Shown: positions 42,821 to 54,297 of the stretch, piece by piece | Layout: each line of letters starts with the position of its first letter | Numbering within the stretch: the first letter of the stretch is position 1 | Assembly (NCBI RefSeq): GCF_011386835.1 | Contig: NC_088809.1 | Span: 20,861,567-20,925,566 of the forward strand | From: Chrysemys picta bellii | Lineage: Eukaryota; Chordata; Testudines; Emydidae | Length of the DNA: 64,000 nt | Reading direction: 5' to 3' | Made by a program: the position numbers and the translations under genes | The notes under the pieces: generated by a model | Told to the model about the DNA's origin: nothing | Database searches by the model: none | The model's input: the letters and a program-made list of their open reading frames with translations, nothing else

Positions 42821-43284
42821 TTGAGAGCCTCAGCTGCAAAGCACAACTAATGAAAATGACTTTACCGTCGGCAGGACTGGGTCACATCCGGCCTGCCCTG
42901 CCCAGTGCAGATGGCACTGCATGGCATGTTAGGGGCAAGGCACCCTCGGGAGGAGATCAGCAGCTCTGCATGCCACCCTCAGCCCTTCCCCGGCTCCATG
43001 GAGGCTGCACTGTGTGGTAGGAGCATCATTGGAGCTGTTGAGTATCTCCCTGGCTTCGCTAGTGCAGAGCAGGTTCAGAGCAAAGATCAGAAAGTAGGGG
43101 GCTGGGTTACCTTTCAGGCACATTTACCATCGCAGGGTAGTGTGTGTGTGTCCTGCCCTCCCAGTGCTACCCCCTTCCTGCTCCCATGACTCTCCTTGGA
43201 GTCCCCTTCCATGTGGGCAGGGAACATCCATGCACGGATGACGTTCTGTGGCCCCGATTCAGCAAAGGGCTTAAGTACTGGCTT
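42821..43284. other. No gene recognised; half MITE at 43251
   Basis: Non-coding. CCGATTCAGCAAAGGGCTTA at about 43255 is a half copy of the palindromic MITE at 555-685, cut by the following CR1 end. Confidence 0.45.
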
Positions 43285-43495
43285 AATGTTAAGGTTGGAC
43301 ATTAGGAAAAACTTCCTGTCAGGGTAGTTAAAGAACTGGAACAAATTGCCTAGGAAGGTTATAGAATCTCCCTCATTGGCAGTTTTTAAGAACTGCTTAG
43401 ACAAACACCTCCCAGGAATGGTCTAGCTAATTCTTAGTCCTGCCTCAGTGTAGGGGACTGGACTAGATGACCTCTTGAGGTCCCTTCCAGTCCTA
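43285..43495 (+). repeat. CR1 LINE 3' end
   Basis: GGTTGGACATTAGGAAAAAC, GACTGGACTAGATGACCTCT and GTCCCTTCCAGTCCTACTGT mark a plus-strand CR1 3' end, about 210 bp long. Confidence 0.93.
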
Positions 43496-44140
43496 CTGTG
43501 ACACTACCACACTCCATATTCTTCATAGAAATATTGTTATGTTTATAGCATAACTATGATATGTTTGTGCAAGATAAGGAATGTGAGATGTCATTGGAAA
43601 GGTTAAGACTTGCTGAATATGATTATCCTATTCATATGCATGTATCATTTTTGTATCTAAATTAGGAATATTGAGTATACATCTGTACTACAAAAGTGTT
43701 TGCACCTGGGGAACGCCCACTGGACAAAATGCAATCAGTCTGGCTGGCAACCTAGGGACAAGTCAATAGACCATTAGGGAGAACAATAGGTCTTTGAAGA
43801 TGCTAATCTCCCACCTTCCTGAGAAACTTTCCTGAGATACTACAAACAGCCTCTGACTCATGCCTGCTTTGATACTGCAGGGTCATGTGATCAAGTCACC
43901 TGGTACTGGACTCCATGATAGAACACCACTATTTTCCAGAGGGTTCCCGCCGTATTTAAAACCTATTTAAGGCAGGGGAGGGAGATAATCAAGGTTCGTT
44001 CTTCACTGAATCCCCGCCCAGGATGACTGCTGTGACCATCTGAGAAACAAGGATGCAGAGGGAGGAGAAGGAGTGAGCCCAGGCTGGGAAGGTGCCTTAT
44101 TGCTACCAGGCGTAGCATTTGCTGTCATGAGCAGTTCTAC
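43496..44140 (+). mobile_element. Possible LTR or retroelement 5' region
   Basis: It begins TGTGACACTACCACACTCC directly after a CR1. It has CACCTGGTACTGGACTCC and a candidate TATA box (GTATTTAAAACC, about 43953) near the end, like a Pol II promoter in an LTR. Right end and target duplication are not resolved. Confidence 0.3.
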
Positions 44141-44249
44141 AGAAGCCATTGGGACAGTCTGTTATGGGTACATTTACTACAAGGCTTGGAGGGGCATGGT
44201 GGCTCACATTACAAAGGCAAGCTGGCTGGCCATCTCTCATTGAAACTTA

Positions 44250-44480
44250 TTCAGACTTGGGCACCTATACCATAATCAAATGCCCTCTCATTCTTCTTTT
44301 TGATCAGCTCAATGGATTGAGCTCCTTCAGTCTCTCACTGTAAAGGCATTTCCCCCCAGACCTTTTACCATTTTTATATTCAATGTCGCAATATCCTTTT
44401 TAAAACGCAGACTCCAGAACCGGAGGCAGAATTCCCATATCAGTCTCACCCGTGCTATTAGTTGTAAGCAGCTCGGTTAA
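44250..44480 (-). repeat. CR1-like LINE fragment
   Basis: GAGCTCCTTCAGTCTCTCACTG and TCAATGTCGCAATATCC correspond to the inverted CR1 segment that precedes its 3' end (compare the 11900-12050 region). Diverged. Confidence 0.5.
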
Positions 44481-45094
44481 TAGACAACAAAGACACACTG
44501 ATCAGTTTACTTTCCACGGTTTTAATATTTTATTTTCCATGTTGGCAGAAACTAAGAACCAGGACATATAAACAAATGCATGATACTTATAACAAGCCAT
44601 AATAATTCTGCAATAACTAAATGTTGGTAACTAATAATACAGAGGGTTTTTTTTGTTTTTTAAAGGCAAATGTATATCTATGATACTACCATCCTCATTT
44701 GTCATTTTAAAAACACACATCTGTTGGCATCAGAGTATTTAGCCCAGATCGGAGCTAAAAAATAAAACTCTAATCCTCTAGCAACATCTTGTCATACAGA
44801 AGAGTCTATGAAACCTTTTAAAGGATAAAGAAGAGAAAGAAGGCTGAGCGTCTTAAAATATTAATACCTAACTAAGCAATCTAAGAAGAGGATATTGCAT
44901 TAATAGCATCAATGGATCATAATAAAAGACTATTTTTGACATGTCAGTGGTTTTACCCAGTTGCATTACGGAAATCAGAAATGGCAAAAGCTTGTTAATA
45001 GCGGATGGATTCTGCATTCCTTATAGAGATAAAATTCTCCCTGGAGTCTCTGGTTGGAAAAGTCCATCATTTTGCTTCTGTAGGGTATTGGGAG
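44481..45094. other. No gene recognised
   Basis: AT-rich non-coding sequence. Confidence 0.5.
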
Positions 45095-45195
45095 GGTGCT
45101 CGAGTGGTCAAAGCACTGGGCTTGGGTTTAGGAGACTTGGCATCAATTGCTGGTTCAGCCACAGGTTTCCTGGGTGACCTTGGCCGAGTACTTGA
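45095..45195 (+). repeat. MIR/CORE-type SINE, 5' half
   Basis: GGGTGCTCGAGTGGTCAAAG, ACTTGGCATCAATTGCTGGT and TGGGTGACCTTGGCCGAG match the tRNA-like and central part of MIR. The 3' half is missing. Confidence 0.55.
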
Positions 45196-45204
45196 GATCT
45201 ACTC

Positions 45205-45445
45205 TGCAACGGATGGTGTGACTGGAGCTCGGGTAGCTTTCATCGGGCTAGCATAGCTACCACGTGAAGACACGGCAGTGCAGGCTAGGAACGCAAGTAC
45301 GTAGCCAGAGATCCGGGTGGACTTGTACAGTCCACGTTGCCGTGTCTTCTTGGCTGTTTTTAGCCATGCGTGCTAGATTAAAGCAAGTCCGGGTATGTCT
45401 AGTCGAGCTGCAAGCACACCGCTGATGGTAGTGTAGACATGTTCT
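45205..45445. mobile_element. Palindromic MITE, Harbinger-like right end
   Basis: The element is partly self-complementary (GAAGACACGGCAGTG at 45266 and CACGTTGCCGTGTCTTC at 45333). It ends GTAGTGTAGACATGTTCTTA, close to the Harbinger-type GTCTACACTA terminus in inverse. The left end is decayed. Confidence 0.5.
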
Positions 45446-46537
45446 TAATCTACCCAGTATCTCGGCTTCCCACTATAAAAAGCGGGGAGGCTTTTACAAT
45501 TATTGATGTCTGTCTGCATCCACCTGTTCTCTCTGGTCTTATACTTACACTCTTTGGGGTAGGGATATCTCTTTGTTCTGTGACGCCCCTGCAGGGTTCC
45601 AGCCACAGCGACCTTCCCACTGCCAAGCCACGAGATGGGGCAGCACAAGGCTGGGGGCAGCCGGTGAAGCCAGATTTCTGGCCCTTTTCTGCCAACAAAT
45701 TGGCACAAAGAGGCAGTTGCCTAAGGGAGAATCTGGGCCTGGCTAGGTAAATGGATGTCTTCTAATCGAGCAATTCTAGATCACCCACATGCCAGGTCCG
45801 TGTTCTGGGGCCAATCACTTTGGGTCAGATCCCAGCCTGTCTCACACCTCCTTTGCAGAAGACTCTGGGCTGAGAATCCAGCCCATCATTTGAACCTCAG
45901 AAGAGATTTCTACCATGTTTGGGGTGTAGGTGGCAGCTCAATGGGGCTCTGGTTTTCCCCAACTCTGCACTCTTTCCCTGCTCCTTTATCATGTGCCCAC
46001 AGGTAGGACAAGCTGTACCAGAGCTCCTTGGCCTCCTCCGACATGTATGCCTTGGTGCCTTCTGCACAACCCCAACAAATCACCAGCTTGTGCCACTTGA
46101 GTAATTGGTTATCCAAGCATCTAAGATTAATTACCGGCACTTAATCTCCTTGGAGAGCACTTAGCAACGGCCGCACATCAGCCAGGTTTCCGCCAGGAGG
46201 ATAATTAACGAAAACCATTTGCTCCCCCTAAAAGGTGATCATTTTGTCACTCGGCTTTTGTTTTTTGCAGGCCACTCTGTGGAGCCCAGGGTGTCGCTGT
46301 GGGAGACACCCACTGGGATAGCGCCGAGAGACAAAGGGGCAGCATCGGCAGCCGCATCAAACGAGGCTGGAGCATGGCAAAGGGGGCTTGGCAGAAAAGT
46401 TAGACCGAGCCAAATCTACAAGGTTACTTTGCCTTTCTGGCCCTGCCAAAAAACTGCTCCTTTCTGGCCAGAGTTGCAAAGTGTCTGTACTGTCAGTTAT
46501 CACAACACTGAAGGCTCACAGACTCAGCCAGACACAA
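45446..46537. other. No gene recognised
   Basis: Several open frames, including 46219-46671 (150 codons, extending into the next transposon), lack recognisable domains. Confidence 0.45.
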
Positions 46538-46538
46538 A

Positions 46539-46763
46539 CAGGCGAGTCGCATCTTACGCTGGGGTTACGTTCCGCAGTCAGCGCGTAAAGCGAAAATCGC
46601 GTATAGTCAAAATTCCTTTGAGTGTAATGACGGGCGGAATCGCCCGCACTACAGGTACAGTATTAAAATAGTTATTTTTCTCTTTTTTGTTTTTTTTTGT
46701 TTTTGCCGACCGCGCAAAGCTGAATTAGCGCATGTTAAATACGCGTAAGATGAGACAGACCTG
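46539..46763. mobile_element. Tigger/pogo-like MITE
   Basis: CAGGCGAGTCGCATCTTACGC at the left and GCGTAAGATGAGACAGACCTG at the right are inverted ends. The subterminal TTACGTTCCGCAGTCAGCG and AAGCGAAAATCGCGTATAGT are typical of Tigger-like ends. TA follows the right end; the left TA is not visible. No transposase. Confidence 0.65.
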
Positions 46764-46914
46764 TACACACAAATGCACAATATTGCACACACAGAGTACA
46801 TGAACTGATAGGCCTACACACTCAAAATACACATGAATGCACACACATGCTGCATAAAAATACAAGCATTCACATGCATTATGCACACTTACCCACCTGC
46901 ACACACATCATACG

Positions 46915-47095
46915 CACTAGACCTGGGTTCAGGTCCCTGCTTCGACACAGACTTCCTGTGTGGCCTTGGGCAAGTGACTTAATCCTTCTGTGGCTCCCTT
47001 CCTTTCTGTTACCGGGGCTAATAATACTTCCCCTCGCAGAGGGTGTTGTAAAGATTAGAGATTGTGCAGGGTACAGTGCTGGTGGGGCCATATAA
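46915..47095 (+). repeat. MIR/CORE-type SINE relic
   Basis: GACCTGGGTTCAGGTCCC, TGTGTGGCCTTGGGCAAGTG and GGGTGTTGTAAAGATTAGAG follow the MIR order. CA-rich sequence precedes it (46770-46900). Confidence 0.85.
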
Positions 47096-47820
47096 GTATG
47101 TAAGAGAGACAGAGAAGATGCTGCCTTCCTGTTAGTTTAGAATCTTGTGCCATTGGGTATATTGGTATACTTCCATCAGTGTAAACCTGGCCCATCCTCT
47201 CCTATACTGCCCGTTGGATGGATACATGAATTTGTGTGGAACTGTCCAACACCCCCACAGAAATTATGAAAGTGGCACATGCCAGGGTAGTCTCCACGTC
47301 CTCTGGTATTTAAAAGAGGCCCCTGGCTAATCAGATCTCCCCATCTCTCACCACCTTCAGCCAAACCCATCCCTGCAGCAGCCCCACGGGCTTCAGCAGT
47401 GTTACACCAGGGATCACACTGGCCCCGGGTGGATGAGCGAGTTGGGAAATGGAGCGTGCTGAGCGGCTGGTGGGCCGGCAATGATTAGAAATGGCGTTAA
47501 TGTGTGTCTGGGTGCTGTAACTGTGTAGCAATCCGGTTATAATTGATGGCTCTGTCTTTTAATGGAGAGACCACGTTTGCACTTCCCGAAAGCAAAAGTC
47601 ACAAACGGTTAGCAGCCCGTGCGGCGAGATCTAAGGTTCCGCAGGCAAGCGACGCACAGGGGGAGAAGTCCAGTGGGACCATCGTCCTTCGAAACCCACT
47701 GGGCCGGGTTTACCAACTGCTCCTGCAAAAGGGAGATAAAAGTTACAGGGGGTTTCCCCTTCCAGCTCAGCAAGGGAGAAAGGGGGTAGCCGCATGTCTT
47801 GGGAGACCTGCAGGGTAAGA
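47096..47820. other. No gene recognised
   Basis: Non-coding sequence with unremarkable open frames on both strands. Confidence 0.45.
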
Positions 47821-48009
47821 TCTAGAGCAGTGGTTCTCAACCTTTTCTGTACTGGGTCTTTCCATCCCATCCAGATGGGGTGTAGCACAGAGTGACTCCC
47901 CTCCTAATTAGCAGTATGTGAAAGTGGGGGAGGGGGTCACAGCCCCTGACATCTAACGTTATCCTCCCATGGGATCCTGACCCCCAGGTAGAGAACTTAT
48001 GGTCTAGAG
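47821..48009. mobile_element. hAT MITE (CAGTGGTTCTCAACC type)
   Basis: CAGTGGTTCTCAACCTTTTC begins at 47828. The opposite end carries GGTAGAGAACTTATG, a diverged inverse. TCTAGAG flanks both sides (47821-47827, 48003-48009), a 7-bp exact match compatible with an 8-bp hAT duplication with one change. The CAGTGGTTCTCAACC end is shared with Charlie-type MITEs of other vertebrates. Confidence 0.8.
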
Positions 48010-49310
48010 TCAGGAGTTCAGATCCTCAGCTGGTCCATTGATTCCAGGCGTGGTACCCTAGTTGAGGCCAGTACAATGATTTGGCCCAGGGTTTGAAGGA
48101 TAGCATCCACTGGGGAAAAAAAGGGAGAGACGTTAGAGAGCAGCAAAGCCAGGCTGAGGCAGGGGCCAGAGACACCAGCATCTTGCTCAAGGAGTCAAGT
48201 GCCATGCTGAGATTCAAAAGGAGGAGTGGGACGTGCGTGCTGAGAGAGGGTCACTGGCTGCTGCGAGCCGGGGGGGAATGCAGGGCTCAGAGGACAGGAG
48301 TCATGTTGCACAGGGTCAGTAATGCTGGGCGCTTGGGGAGATGCAAGTGTTACCTTTCAGAGGCCCTTCTCCAGTGCCTGAAAACCCCCAGCTCCCGTAG
48401 AAAAGCACCTGGAGACCCAGAATTCAGTCACTGAGGCTTTCCAGCAGGGATCGCACAGGGTCAGCTTCCCCACATTCAAGTCCAAAAGAACAAAAAGAAC
48501 GAAATTAACTCTTAAGTACCAACTTTATAAAATCGTATTATAAATAAACATCATAAATCATATTTTTTTACAACATACCGTGGCTACTTTATAATCCACA
48601 TACATTAGCTTCACAGTGATACATACACATAACTAAAGGAAACACATTAAATCTAAACAGGTCAGTCCCCACAGAAACACAGCGAGAAGAAACTCAGAGT
48701 TCCCGAAGGATTAGGTTGAGCTCACCTGAGTCTCTGTTAGTCTTTGATCACCAAACTCTGTACAGTCTGCCAAGTGAAAAGTAACATCTTCCCTCTACTT
48801 GCACATAGGAGTCTCCACCTGGAATCCAGGCAGCCTTCCTCCTCCTCTGCTGTGTTCGCTCAGTCAGCTAGTCAGCTAACTGATTAACCAGCCACCAGGA
48901 GATAAGATTTAAAACATCCCGGGCACAAGAAAAATACAAACTGTGAATAGCAAAATACATTATTCTTTTCGCATCAACACATTTAAAGAAAAGAAGAGTC
49001 GGTGACTCATCTACTTGAGACGATTTAACACGTTGGCTGAAATCAAATAACATTCCAAGTCTAAAAGTAAAATAAAAGGAAGGAGTTTCCCCTCCCAATT
49101 TCCCCTTTCTGTCATTTTCCCTGTTGGAGGGTTAACATTATCACTCACCTGCTGCAAAGTGTCTCAGAGTTAGGGGACAACGGCCTGCTTCCTTCTTCTG
49201 GGCTCAGCTTGTCCCAGCCCACACCGGGCACGTGACCTGACTGCTTACCCTCACGGGGTCTGGGAACCTAAAAAAGACCACACCCAATTCTAGAAATTTC
49301 TGAGTGTAGA
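48010..49310. other. No gene recognised
   Basis: Non-coding. The part from about 48480 to 49260 has the same texture as the retroelement-like blocks at 20316 and 37520, but I cannot define it. Confidence 0.4.
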
Positions 49311-49311
49311 G

Positions 49312-50009
49312 CAGGGGTGGGCAAACTACGGCTCGCAGGCCACATCCAGCCCGCCAGCCAATTTAAGCCGGCCCTCGAGCTCCTGCTGGGGTGCGGGCTC
49401 TGGGGCCTCTCTGCACATGCGTGCCGCGGCTCCTGGAAGCAACGGTATGTCCCCCCTCCGACTCCTATGTTTAGGGACGGCCAGGGGGCTCTGTGTTCTT
49501 CCCCCATCCCAAGCGCCACCCCCGCAGCTCCCGTTGGCCGGGAACTGCAGCCAGTGGGAGCTGTGGGGGCAGCGCCTGTGGACGGGGCAGCGCGCAGAGC
49601 CGCCTGACCACGCCTCCGTGTAGGAGCCGGAAGGGGGATATGCCGCTGCTTCTGGGAGCTCCTTGAGGTAAGCACCACCTGGAGCCTGCACCCCAACCTC
49701 CTGCCCCAGCCCTGATCCCCCTCCCGCCCTCTGAACCCCTCAATCACAGTCCTTCACCCCAAACCCCTCATCCCCATCCCCACTCCAGAGCCCGCACCCC
49801 AGCCAGAGCCCCCCCACCCCGCACCACAACCCCCTGCCCCAGCCCAGAAGCCCCCTCTCGCACCCTGAACTTCTGGCCCCACCCCAGAGCCTGCACCCCC
49901 AGCCAGAGCCCTCACCCCCTCCTGAACCCCAACCCCAGTTTCGTGAGCCATGGCCCACCATACAATTTCCATACCCAGATGTGGCCCACGGGCCAAAAAG
50001 TTTGCCCAC
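49312..50009. mobile_element. hAT-like DNA transposon, non-autonomous
   Basis: GTGGGCAAACTACGGCTCGC at the left is matched by GGGCCAAAAAGTTTGCCCAC at the right. GGCCACATCC and GATGTGGCCC extend the inverted termini to about 30 bp. The interior is GC-rich. One part (GGAACTGCAGCCAGTGGGAG) is shared with 16920-17455, and a C-rich array CCCCAGCCNNAGCC follows. The overlapping minus-strand frames of 85-159 codons are compositional. Confidence 0.75.
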
Positions 50010-50880
50010 AAAAAGAGTGCTAATTGTGCATGGGCCTAGCAACAACAACAATTCATTCCTACCCACTCAGTAGATCTCTTAAAGAGATAGCTCCCTATTA
50101 GGCACCTGGGTTACACAAGCAGGGACTAGAATGAATGATACTTTGCAGCTGTATGGAAGTTTCCAACCAAGGATATCAAGTGTTTTGCAGACATGGGCCA
50201 ACCTTGACCAGAGACTTTGGGCGCCTAAAGTGAGACAACTTAAAGGGGCCTGATTTTCAGAAAATGGGTGTTCAGCACTATTTGGTTTGGGGGAACAAAA
50301 AAAAATGAAAAGAAAAACAATCAGATTTGGGCTGAGATTTCTGAGTTGCAAAAATTTGCTCATCATGTTTGAGAAGCGTGGCTGTGTCACACGGTGAAGG
50401 CGTTCACTCGCTGCTAGTGCACCTCCTTGTGGCCATGCATGGCATAGAAGGTCTCTCCCCATCTCGTACCCGCTGCAGACGATCACTCCAGCACTGCAGT
50501 GGTCTCCTTTCCCATAACTCAGCTCTTCACCTAGGGCACACATTAGTCCACCCCTTCCAAGATAACACAGTCCAACAAATAAACAATCCAGACGTCCTTG
50601 CCCAAAGGTCTTTGGCTCAAATTCTGGTCCCTGTGATCCTCACACCCTTCTCTCAGGACTCTCCATTGGTCCTTATCCCCTTCTCCAGGGCTTCACACCA
50701 CCTTCTCCAATAGCTGGTGGGAGAAACCTGGGCCATCCCTCTACAGGGGGTTCCAACCCAGGGGGGCCTCTAACTGGAAGTCAAGGTCTGCTCAGACCCA
50801 CTCCTAGCTGCTGTTTTCCTGGCATCTTCTTACTCGGTCTTTCTTAGAACTTTTCCCCTGCAACCTTTCAAGGTTCGTCC
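50010..50880. other. No gene recognised; possible retroelement tract
   Basis: From about 50360 to 50860 the sequence is CT-rich without coding signs. It could be an LTR-derived tract, but I find no boundaries. Confidence 0.35.
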
Positions 50881-50884
50881 TTGT

Positions 50885-51480
50885 TCCAAGCCCTCAAAAA
50901 AAAAAAAATCTCCCAAACTCAAAATGTTTGGTTTTGACATTTTTTAAATGAAGCATTTGGATTTTGGGGGTTTTGTTTTGAAATTTCCTTCAATTGTTTT
51001 TTAAATGTGAAAGCATAAAAAAAAGGAAGTTCTTCTTCACACGGCACACAGTCAACCTGTGGAACTCCTTGCCTGAGGAGGTTGTGAAGGCTAGGACTGT
51101 AACAGGGTTTAAAAGAGAACTAGATAAATTAATGGAGGTTAAATCCATTAATGGCTATTAGCCAGGATGGGTAAGGAATGGTGTCCCTAGCCTCTGTTTG
51201 TCAGAGGGTGGAGATGGACGGCAGAAGAGAGATCACTTGATCATTGCCTGTTGGTCCACTCCCTCTGGGGCACCTGGCACTGGCCACTGTCGGAAGACAG
51301 GATACTGGGCTGAATGGACCTTTGGTCTGACCCAGTGTGGCCGTTCTTATGGTCTTATGTAAAACTCGCAAAATATTTCGTTCTGCCCGAAACAAATTTA
51401 TTTTTTTCCTTTTTGATTCGCTGACAATTTCCGCAAAACATTTCATTTTTGAGTTGACCCAAAACGATTCCTCCCCCTCC
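50885..51480. mobile_element. AT-rich MITE split by a CR1 insertion
   Basis: TTTGGTTTTGACATTTTTTA and GCATTTGGATTTTGG on the left, and TTTCATTTTTGAGTTGACCC on the right, belong to the AT-rich MITE family. The CR1 copy at 51024-51360 lies between. Confidence 0.5.
51024..51360 (+). repeat. CR1 LINE 3' end
   Basis: AGTTCTTCTTCACACGGC, GTCAACCTGTGGAACTCCTT, ATGGACCTTTGGTCTGACCC and GTTCTTATGGTCTTATG make up a well-preserved plus-strand CR1 3' end of a different subfamily from the one at 22770. Confidence 0.88.
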
Positions 51481-51930
51481 TGATTTTTTGGGGAACTGCC
51501 AGTCAACTGAAAAAGACATTATTCCACTCCCAAGCCACTCACAGAACCCGAGAGCATCAGAAAGTCCTTCCCTCCCCATCTCTCCCTGCCCTATAGCTCA
51601 GTACACACAGGGGACCCAGCAGTGGGTTTCTGCCTCCTTGTGTTTTCATCTCACTGCAGACTGGGGATGGGACTGGGTGGTAGTGAATACAAAGGGGATT
51701 CTTTACTGTGACTGCTGGACAGTGGCAGATCCTAAAGTTCTCTCTGGATTTCTAGCCCCCTGATACGCACAGGCTGTGCTGCCTGGTGCCACCGTACAAG
51801 GGTCCTGATCTTCTCCTGCCTTCTTCCCCCTGTGATCAGCTACACCTGTGCAGGGTAGGTGAAACACGCTGCTACTAGTGCGAGGGAGTGGCAAGCTCAG
51901 ATTCAGTAGTGCTTTGCACACCTGTCAATG
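51481..51930. other. No gene recognised
   Basis: Non-coding sequence without recognised repeats. Confidence 0.5.
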
Positions 51931-51939
51931 ATACACAAG

Positions 51940-52060
51940 AAGAAAGAGCGAGCCGAGGTGGGACAGGTAATTTCTTTAGCCAGACCAATTTCTGGTGGCG
52001 AGAGAGACCAGCTTTGGAGCTCCTCAGAGCCCTTCTTCGGGTCTGGGCGAGCAGCAAGGA
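51940..52060 (-). mobile_element. Second-type Penelope-like terminus fragment
   Basis: On the minus strand: CCCGAAGAAGGGCTCTGAGG, AGCTCCAAAGCTGGTCTCTC, CACCAGAAATTGGTCTGGCT and AAAGAAATTACCTGTCCCAC. It is a diverged member of a family with the pattern CTGAAGAAG-stem-GCTCGAAAGCTTGTC. The layout parallels the hammerhead-like core of the first Penelope-like family here, although GAAA is changed to CAAA. Confidence 0.45.
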
Positions 52061-53450
52061 AGGAGAGGCCTGGCTTCCGTAGTCATGGAGGCGATTGCGG
52101 ATGATTCTGCGAGGCGCTGGCTCGGCGGTGGGGACATGCCAGAGTGACACACCAGACAGCCCGTGGGAGAAAAGCCAGCAGCCCAGAAGATCATGAACAA
52201 ACATTGAAGCTGCTGGGTGATGCGTGAGACGTGGGCACAGAGCTCTCACTCCCCACAGGCTGTCAGACTTGGGTCGGGTCTGACTGACAGCCCTTCTCCC
52301 TTTGGGAGTGAGAGGAGCGAGGGAAGGGGCCCCCCGCTCCTCTCACAGCCCCCCACCCCTCCGCAAACCCCTCTGAGATTGCTCGTTGCTGCTGTTCATT
52401 AGGCCGGGTGACCTTGCGTGGCAAGCTGGCTTCTGCTTCGCCGGAAAAACTCCTCTGCTGCCTTTAACTCCCTCGAGCTCCCCTCACACGCTGGCTCTGC
52501 ACCCCCCCCCATCTGCCCGCCCCCCCCCCCCATACATCCCCGCTGTCTTCTCCTTTGATACATGACTCCCTAGAAGCCAATCAAACCCAATATCCGTCGT
52601 TTTCCTCAGCCGCCTGGTCCTCTCGGCCATCCCCCCTTCCTGGCCACTGGCACGGGGCTCTGCTGATCTCCTGTCAGCGAAGGAAGGGGAGGGGGAAGGC
52701 CAAGGTGATGTGATGGGAATGGCAGGCCTGTCACCCCCAAGCTGCGAGGCATCACTTGAGTGTGAACTGCTGCCTTCTGACTCCTCAGGGGGCTGGACAG
52801 CAACGGGCCGCTGGGGGGAGCACGGACACATCGGCGCAGGCGCTGGACGCAGGCAGAGGAAAGTGGAGAGGGAGGCTCATTGGCCTGGCTGCCTGGAGCC
52901 AGACCTGGGAGGGACCCAGGGTTGTGGTTACAGAGCTTCCTTCCTGCAGCCTGGGCCCTGTTCAGATGTGAGATGAAGGGAATGGGAACTGGGGTCACGC
53001 CCACCTTCCTCCGGCTCTCTCCATGACGCTGGTTCGGCCCCCCTGAGCCATCACCCTGGGGTAACTCCCACCCCGAGCTAGCGCAGCGGGAAAAGCAACC
53101 GACAGGAGGGAGGAAATCAAAGCCACCTCAATCTCCCCTCTCCCCCTTATCACCCTCTGTCTCATGGGCACCCCCCCTGTAGGCCTAGCCCCTCACCCCC
53201 CTCGTATCCCTGCTCACTGCCCTATGAGAGTGGATGATGCCTTGAAACCCGCACAAGATTTACTTTGTGGCGTGTGTGGTTCCCCGTGGGAGGGCTCTGT
53301 CCGTCACTGCAAGGGTAACTAGAAGGACTTGCCTGGTTATCTCGAGGTGCTCAGACATTATGGTGACGGATGCCAGCCACATGAGCACCGAGCTAGAGAG
53401 GTAGAGGGATACGTTCTGTTTTGTTAGGTGGGGAAACTGAGTCACGCAGT
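52061..53450. other. No gene recognised
   Basis: Moderately GC-rich non-coding DNA with two C-runs near 52500-52530. Open frames overlap on both strands and show no domain. Confidence 0.45.
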
Positions 53451-53451
53451 C

Positions 53452-53850
53452 ATAGAGTTTAAGGCCAGACGAGACCACTCGATCATCTAGTCTGACCGCC
53501 TGTACAGCACAGGCCACCAACACTGCCCGGCACCTGCACACCAAGCCCAACAACCAGAGTAGGACCAAAGTACAACAGTCTTCAGGGGACTAAACTATTG
53601 TGTGCCACAGGCAGAGAATAATGCAAACCAATGCAAAAGCTTCTGAAATGGCAGGACATTGATTAGGTGAGCTACACCCATATGTCCACCACAGGAGAAC
53701 CATGCCCCAGGCTGCAATGGGAGGCAAAAAAAACCCCAGGTCCCTGGGGGAAATTTCCTTCCTAACCCCAAATATGGTGCTCGATTAGTCTCTGAGAATG
53801 TGGGGAAGAACCAGCCAGCCCAGCACCTGAGAAAGAGTCGCAGAGAGGTT
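53452..53850 (-). repeat. CR1-type LINE 3' region
   Basis: AGTCATAGAGTTTAAGGCCA followed by CGATCATCTAGTCTGACC and later GGAAATTTCCTTCCTAACCC correspond to a CR1 subfamily 3' region on the minus strand. Related to 25976-26070. Confidence 0.7.
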
Positions 53851-54044
53851 AACGGACCCATTTTCAAGAGGCCATTGATTGTTGGTGCCTGGGTTTGAGA
53901 CACTTAGTTTTAGCCTGGGCATCCAAAATCAGTGACCAGTTTGGAAATTCCTGGCCCATGTGTGGTACCTGACCGCACACAACAGATCCATAACCCAGCC
54001 GGGCTCACAATCTGGCTCTTCCGATGCTCAGGATTGAGAAGAAC

Positions 54045-54297
54045 TGGGGTGATCGAAAAATGTCCATCAAAACTGCTTTGATGGAGAGTTGGGTTTTCAA
54101 GTAAATGATTTTTGGGGGGGGGGCGGCAAAACTTGCTTGCTTTCCAGAGAAAATGTTGATATTTTGTGGGAAAAAAGGGTTGGGTTTTTTTGTATTTTGG
54201 CTGAAATATTTTGACGGAAAGTCAAAATTTTCTGCAGAAAAATTGGAATGAATATCTTTTCCATGAACCCTCCCGCTCCCTATTTCTGACCATCTCT
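54045..54297. mobile_element. AT-rich hAT-like MITE
   Basis: GTGATCGAAAAATGTCCATC at the left and TATTTCTGACCATCTCTAGT at the right are diverged inverted termini. The interior matches the elements at 10742 and 15185 (CATCAAAACTGCTTTGATGG; GGCTGAAATATTTTG). A CR1 3' end follows directly. Confidence 0.55.

Noticed and set aside
46219..46671. 150-codon plus-strand frame
   Set aside because: Its last third is the Tigger-like MITE, so it cannot be a conserved host protein.
49268..50066. Minus-strand frames of 85-159 codons
   Set aside because: They lie in a GC-rich hAT-like element with inverted ends and a C-rich array; no domain.
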